Source: Lysobacterales bacterium
GTDB lineage: Bacteria; Pseudomonadota; Gammaproteobacteria; Xanthomonadales; Xanthomonadaceae
Length of the DNA stretch: 64,000 bases
Assembly (NCBI GenBank): GCA_019510195.1
Contig: JAEKKW010000068.1
Coordinates: 1 to 64,000 of the forward strand
Direction of reading: 5' to 3'
The position numbers and the translations under genes are program-made. The notes under the pieces are model-generated. The model did no database searches. It was not told the DNA's origin and saw nothing but the letters and a program-made list of their open reading frames with translations. Within the stretch, counting starts at the first letter, position 1. Every line of letters begins with the position of its first letter. This document shows positions 60,383 to 64,000 of this stretch, in pieces.

Positions 60383-61038
60383 TCCGCAATGTCCTTGCCG
60401 CCGCCATCGCCGCGACGCTGGCCCTTGCCGCACACCCGATCGATGCTTCCGCTGCCCAGCCCGCCGCCGCTGCCAGCGCGCAGCTCGGCGTCCCCAGCCA
60501 GCTGGTGCTGTCCAACAGCCAGCGCATCATCACCACGCTGGAAAAACGCCGCGCCGAGTTCACCAGGAATCGCACCGCGCTGCGCACGTTCGTCAACGGC
60601 GAATTCAACCAGATGTTCGACCGCGACTATGCCGCGCGACTGGTGCTGGGCCGCCATGCCCGCGGCGCCGCGCCGGCCGACATCAGCGCGTTCTCGACCG
60701 CGCTCGGCGACAACCTGATGCAGCGCTACGGCTCCTCGCTGCTCGACTTCAACACCAGGCTGACCCCGCGCGTGAAGTCGGAAACGGCGCTGCCGAACGG
60801 TCTCGGCGTGCGCGTCAACAGCGAACTGGTGCGCGGCGGCGGCGATCCGGTGCCGGTGACCTACTTCATGCACCAGGTCGGTGGCCAGTGGAAGGTGTTT
60901 GACGTCCAGGTGGAAGGCGTCTCGTTCGTGCAGACCTTCCGCAACCAGTTCGATGCGCCGCTGGCGCAGAAGGGCATCAAGGCGGTGGCGGCGGATCTTG
61001 CCAGCGGCCAGATGCAGGCCAGCACCAAGTCGAAATGA
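60379..61038 (+). CDS. mlaC: MlaC family periplasmic phospholipid-binding protein
   Basis: 219 aa; signal peptide; VTYFMHQVGGQWKVFDVQVEGVSFVQTFRNQFDAPLAQKG. Confidence 0.94.
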   Translation: MIRNVLAAAIAATLALAAHPIDASAAQPAAAASAQLGVPSQLVLSNSQRIITTLEKRRAEFTRNRTALRTFVNGEFNQMFDRDYAARLVLGRHARGAAPADISAFSTALGDNLMQRYGSSLLDFNTRLTPRVKSETALPNGLGVRVNSELVRGGGDPVPVTYFMHQVGGQWKVFDVQVEGVSFVQTFRNQFDAPLAQKGIKAVAADLASGQMQASTKSK

Positions 61039-61319
61039 GCGAACGCACGTCCAGTGTCGAACTGCAGGAGGGGCGCCTCGTCTTCGACGGGGCGTTGCTG
61101 CGTCCGGCGCTGGCGGTGTTGTGGCCGCGCCTGGAGAACACCGGCGCCATCTCCGCGATCGACCTGGCCCATGTCGCACGCATCGACAGCGCCGGCATCG
61201 CCTTGATCGGCTGGCTGGCGGACAAGCATCCGCAGGCCGTGATCACCGGGTCTCCGGCAGGTTATGAAGACCTGCGCAACGCCTACCGGCTCGATGCACA
61301 TCTCGGCTTCACCGGCTGA
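61035..61319 (+). CDS. mlaB: STAS domain protein MlaB
   Basis: 94 aa; AISAIDLAHVARIDSAGIALIGWLAD; position in mla operon. Confidence 0.9.
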   Translation: MSERTSSVELQEGRLVFDGALLRPALAVLWPRLENTGAISAIDLAHVARIDSAGIALIGWLADKHPQAVITGSPAGYEDLRNAYRLDAHLGFTG

Positions 61320-61325
61320 TCCGCC

Positions 61326-63608
61326 TTAAACTGCGCCCCCATGATCGTGTTCCGCACTCTGCCCCGACTCCTTGCCGCCGCATTCGCGCTGGCGTTGGCC
61401 GCTTGCGCACAGCAAGGCGGCACCCGCGCCGACGCCGCATCTGCCGGCATCGTGGTTCCCGCGGATACGACCACCGCCACGCCACAGGCACCGACCGCCA
61501 CCCCCGCCATCGATGCCGACTATCAGGCGCTGTATGGCGATGCCGGCGGCACCACTGCAGGCGCGGCACAGGGAACACTGCAGCCCTGGGATCCCTGGGA
61601 AAAATTCAACCGCAAGATGCACGCGATCAACAGCACGGTCGATCACGCGATGATCCACCCGGTGGCGGTGACCTACGTGCACGTGGTACCGCGCCCGTTG
61701 CGCACCGGCGTCAGCAACTTCTTCCACAACACCGGCGGTCCCAGCAACATCATCAATTCGCTGCTGCAGGGCAAACCGTCGCAGGCCGGCAACTCGCTGT
61801 TTCGTTTCCTCGTCAACAGCACCTTCGGGATCGGCGGGCTGATCGACGTCGCCACCGCGATCCACATCCCCGACAAAAGCAACGATTTCGGCCGGACGTT
61901 CGCGACCTGGGGCTGGAAGAACTCGCGCTATCTCGAACTGCCGGTATTCGGCCCGCGCACCGTGCGCGATGCCGTCGGCGGACTTGGCGACATCCCGCTG
62001 AATCCCTTGCCTGCCAGCCACAGCCTGACCGGACAGGTGGCATTGCGCACCATCAACGTGATCAACATCCGCGCCCAGTTGTTGTCCACCGATGCGTTGC
62101 GCGAAGGCGCGGTCGACGATTACCGCCTGCTCCGTGACGCCTGGTGGCAGCGCCGCAATTACCAGCTGTGGGGCGAGGACAACGCCGATGCCGGATCGCA
62201 GCTGCCGGACTACCTGCAGACGACGCCCGCGCCGACGACCAAGCCGGACTGATCTATCCATCCCGAGCAAGGGTTGATCCTCGCCACCGTCCTGCGGCAA
62301 GGTTTCGACACCACGCAATTTACGTTCGATCGCGCGGCTGCGTATGCCGGTTTCCTCGATCTTGTTGCTGGCTTCGGCGAGTTTCTTCTTCACCGCATCG
62401 AGTGACGCGCCGAACTTGCCGAACTCGCTCTTGATCGCTGCGAGCGTCTGCCACACCTCGCTTGAACGCTTCTCGATCGCCAGCGTGCGGAAGCCCATCT
62501 GCAGGCTGTTGAGCACCGCGAGCAACGTGGTCGGCCCGACCGGGGTGACGCGCAACTCGCGTTGCAGCTGGTCGAACAAGCCGGGGCGACGCAGCACTTC
62601 CGCGTACAGGCCCTCGGTCGGCAGGAACAGCAGCGCGAAGTCGGTGGTGTGCGGCGGTTCGATGTATTTGTCGCGGATCTTCTTCGCCTCGTCGCGGATG
62701 GTCCGTTCCAACGCGGTCGCGGCTGTATTCGCCGCATCGATGTCGGCGCGTTCCTGCGCATCCAGCAAGCGCTCGTAATCCTCTCGCGGGAACTTGGCAT
62801 CGATCGGCAGCCAGATCGTGCCGCCTTCCTGTCCGCCCGGCAGGCGCACCGCGTATTCCACCCGCTCATTGCTGCCCGGACGCGTCACCACGTTGCCGGC
62901 GTACTGCTCCAGCGTCAGCACCTGTTCCAGCAATGCGCCCAGCTGCACTTCGCCGAAGGTGCCGCGCGTCTTGACGTTGGTGAGCACGCGCTTGAGATCG
63001 CCGACGCCGGTGGCCAGTTGCTGCATCTCGCCGAGGCCGCGCTGCACCGCCTCCAGTCGTTCCGACACCAGCCGGAACGATTCTCCCAGGCGCGTTTCCA
63101 GCGTGTTCTGCAGTTTCTCGTCGACGGTCGCGCGCATCTGTTCCAGCTTCTGCGCGTTGTCGGCTTGCAGCGATTTCAGCTGCGTTTCCAGCGTCGCGCG
63201 CAGTTCGCCCAGTGTTTGCGTATTGCGATCACCAAGTTCGCGCAGGCGCTGGCCGAGCGCATCGGCGAACTGTTGCTGCTGGCCACGCTGTTCCTCGCGA
63301 CTCTTGCGTCCGTCTTCGGCGATGGCGATGCGGAATTCGTCGAGGCGACGGTCGGTACGCTCGGTCAGATCGCCGACCTTCTGCGACAGCGCCTGTTGGT
63401 GGCGTGACTGCGCGCCATCCAATCCCTGCAGCGACTCGCGCAATTCACCGCGGCCCTCGCGCTGCTCATCGCGCAGCGCGCGTTCCAGACCGTCGCGCAG
63501 GCTGGCGAGGCCGGCGTCTGGCTTGCGCAACAGCAACACGACCAGCAGGACGATCGCGATCGCCACCACGGCCAGAAGGATGAGGACGAGCGTGGAGACT
63601 TCGGGCAT
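61326..63608 (-). CDS. rmuC: DNA recombination protein RmuC; ORF reads through antisense to mlaA (conserved part ends near 62260)
   Basis: 760 aa ORF; VKTRGTFGEVQLGALLEQVLTLEQYAGNVVTRPGSNERVEYAVRLPGG, IDAKFPREDYERLLDAQERAD, then ...RAIERKLRGVETLP; the remaining ~310 aa lies opposite mlaA. Confidence 0.85.
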   Translation of the reverse strand: MPEVSTLVLILLAVVAIAIVLLVVLLLRKPDAGLASLRDGLERALRDEQREGRGELRESLQGLDGAQSRHQQALSQKVGDLTERTDRRLDEFRIAIAEDGRKSREEQRGQQQQFADALGQRLRELGDRNTQTLGELRATLETQLKSLQADNAQKLEQMRATVDEKLQNTLETRLGESFRLVSERLEAVQRGLGEMQQLATGVGDLKRVLTNVKTRGTFGEVQLGALLEQVLTLEQYAGNVVTRPGSNERVEYAVRLPGGQEGGTIWLPIDAKFPREDYERLLDAQERADIDAANTAATALERTIRDEAKKIRDKYIEPPHTTDFALLFLPTEGLYAEVLRRPGLFDQLQRELRVTPVGPTTLLAVLNSLQMGFRTLAIEKRSSEVWQTLAAIKSEFGKFGASLDAVKKKLAEASNKIEETGIRSRAIERKLRGVETLPQDGGEDQPLLGMDRSVRLGRRRGRRLQVVRQLRSGIGVVLAPQLVIAALPPGVTEQAVIVDRAFAQRIGGQQLGADVDHVDGAQCHLSGQAVAGRQGIQRDVAKSADGIAHGARAEYRQFEIARVLPAPGRERPAEIVAFVGDVDRGGDVDQPADPEGAVDEETKQRVAGLRRFALQQRIDDVAGTAGVVEEVADAGAQRARYHVHVGHRHRVDHRVIDRAVDRVHLAVEFFPGIPGLQCSLCRACSGAAGIAIQRLIVGIDGGGGGRCLWRGGGRIRGNHDAGRCGVGAGAALLCASGQRQRECGGKESGQSAEHDHGGAV
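61341..62252 (+). CDS. mlaA: MlaA (VacJ) lipoprotein
   Basis: 303 aa; ALAACAQQGG lipobox; DPWEKFNRKMHAINSTVDHAMIHPVAVTYVHVVPRPLRTGVSNFFHN. Confidence 0.95.
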   Translation: MIVFRTLPRLLAAAFALALAACAQQGGTRADAASAGIVVPADTTTATPQAPTATPAIDADYQALYGDAGGTTAGAAQGTLQPWDPWEKFNRKMHAINSTVDHAMIHPVAVTYVHVVPRPLRTGVSNFFHNTGGPSNIINSLLQGKPSQAGNSLFRFLVNSTFGIGGLIDVATAIHIPDKSNDFGRTFATWGWKNSRYLELPVFGPRTVRDAVGGLGDIPLNPLPASHSLTGQVALRTINVINIRAQLLSTDALREGAVDDYRLLRDAWWQRRNYQLWGEDNADAGSQLPDYLQTTPAPTTKPD

Positions 63609-63645
63609 GCCGGCAGTGTAGCCGTCGCCGTCTCAGTCGCCGAGA

Positions 63646-64000
63646 TCAGTTCGCGGCAACACCGAACAGATGGCCGATGGCGGCAGTCGCGGCCATCGCC
63701 GCGGCACCCCAGAACAGCACGCGCAGCGCGCCCTTCCATTTCGATGCACCGCCAAGCCAGCCGGCCAGCGCGCCCAGCACCGTCAGCAACACCAGTGTCG
63801 CGATGGTGAGGATCCAAGCGAAGCTGTCCTGTCCCGCGAACAGCCAAGCCGCCACGATCGGCGACAGCGCGCCCACCGAAAATGCCGCCGCCGAGGCCAG
63901 CGCCGCCTGCACCGGATTCGCCGACAGATGCCCGACGATGCCGAGCTCGTCGCGCAGGTGGGTGCCCAGCGCATCGTGCGCGGTCATCTCCTCCGCCACC
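63646..64000 (-). CDS. VIT1/CCC1-family membrane transporter (partial, C-terminal part in window)
   Basis: AEEMTAHDALGTHLRDELGI...NPVQAALASAAAFSVGALSPIVAAWLF...VLGALAGWLGGASKWKGALRVLFWGAAAMAATAAIGHLFG. Confidence 0.85.
   Translation of the reverse strand, partial: VAEEMTAHDALGTHLRDELGIVGHLSANPVQAALASAAAFSVGALSPIVAAWLFAGQDSFAWILTIATLVLLTVLGALAGWLGGASKWKGALRVLFWGAAAMAATAAIGHLFGVAAN

Overview
High-GC (Xanthomonadales-like, inferred from gene content) chromosomal window that is almost fully coding. No tRNA, rRNA, CRISPR array, prophage or transposase was recognised. Main blocks: RND efflux pump (partial) plus adaptor; tatD; hrpB; a REC-histidine kinase hybrid; rluE; a V4R/MHYT sensory pair; monomeric icd; queF; a CPA2 antiporter; zapE; cytochrome c; aqpZ; sixA/phospholipase D; a large chitin/N-acetylglucosamine utilisation cluster (GH20, TonB receptor, Glk/NagK, NagP, LacI, HAD, GntR, NagB-II, NagA) at 24.5-37.1 kb; an orphan ParA; fused indolepyruvate ferredoxin oxidoreductase; two L,D-transpeptidases; M61 peptidase; MFS; DUF2239; folE; AIM24-like; recD-recB-recC; mlaFEDCBA; rmuC; and a VIT-like gene (partial). 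The most interesting non-coding signal is a family of four ~115-127 bp elements (21.3, 37.1, 41.8 and 42.0 kb). They share a predicted long outer stem plus two inner hairpins with conserved GGATG and ACATGGACGT cores, show compensatory base changes between copies, and all lie between convergent genes. Other points worth checking: a sixA/PLD junction that looks like an out-of-frame deletion fusion, an rmuC ORF that reads through antisense to all of mlaA, and clear operator-like palindromes in the GlcNAc cluster.
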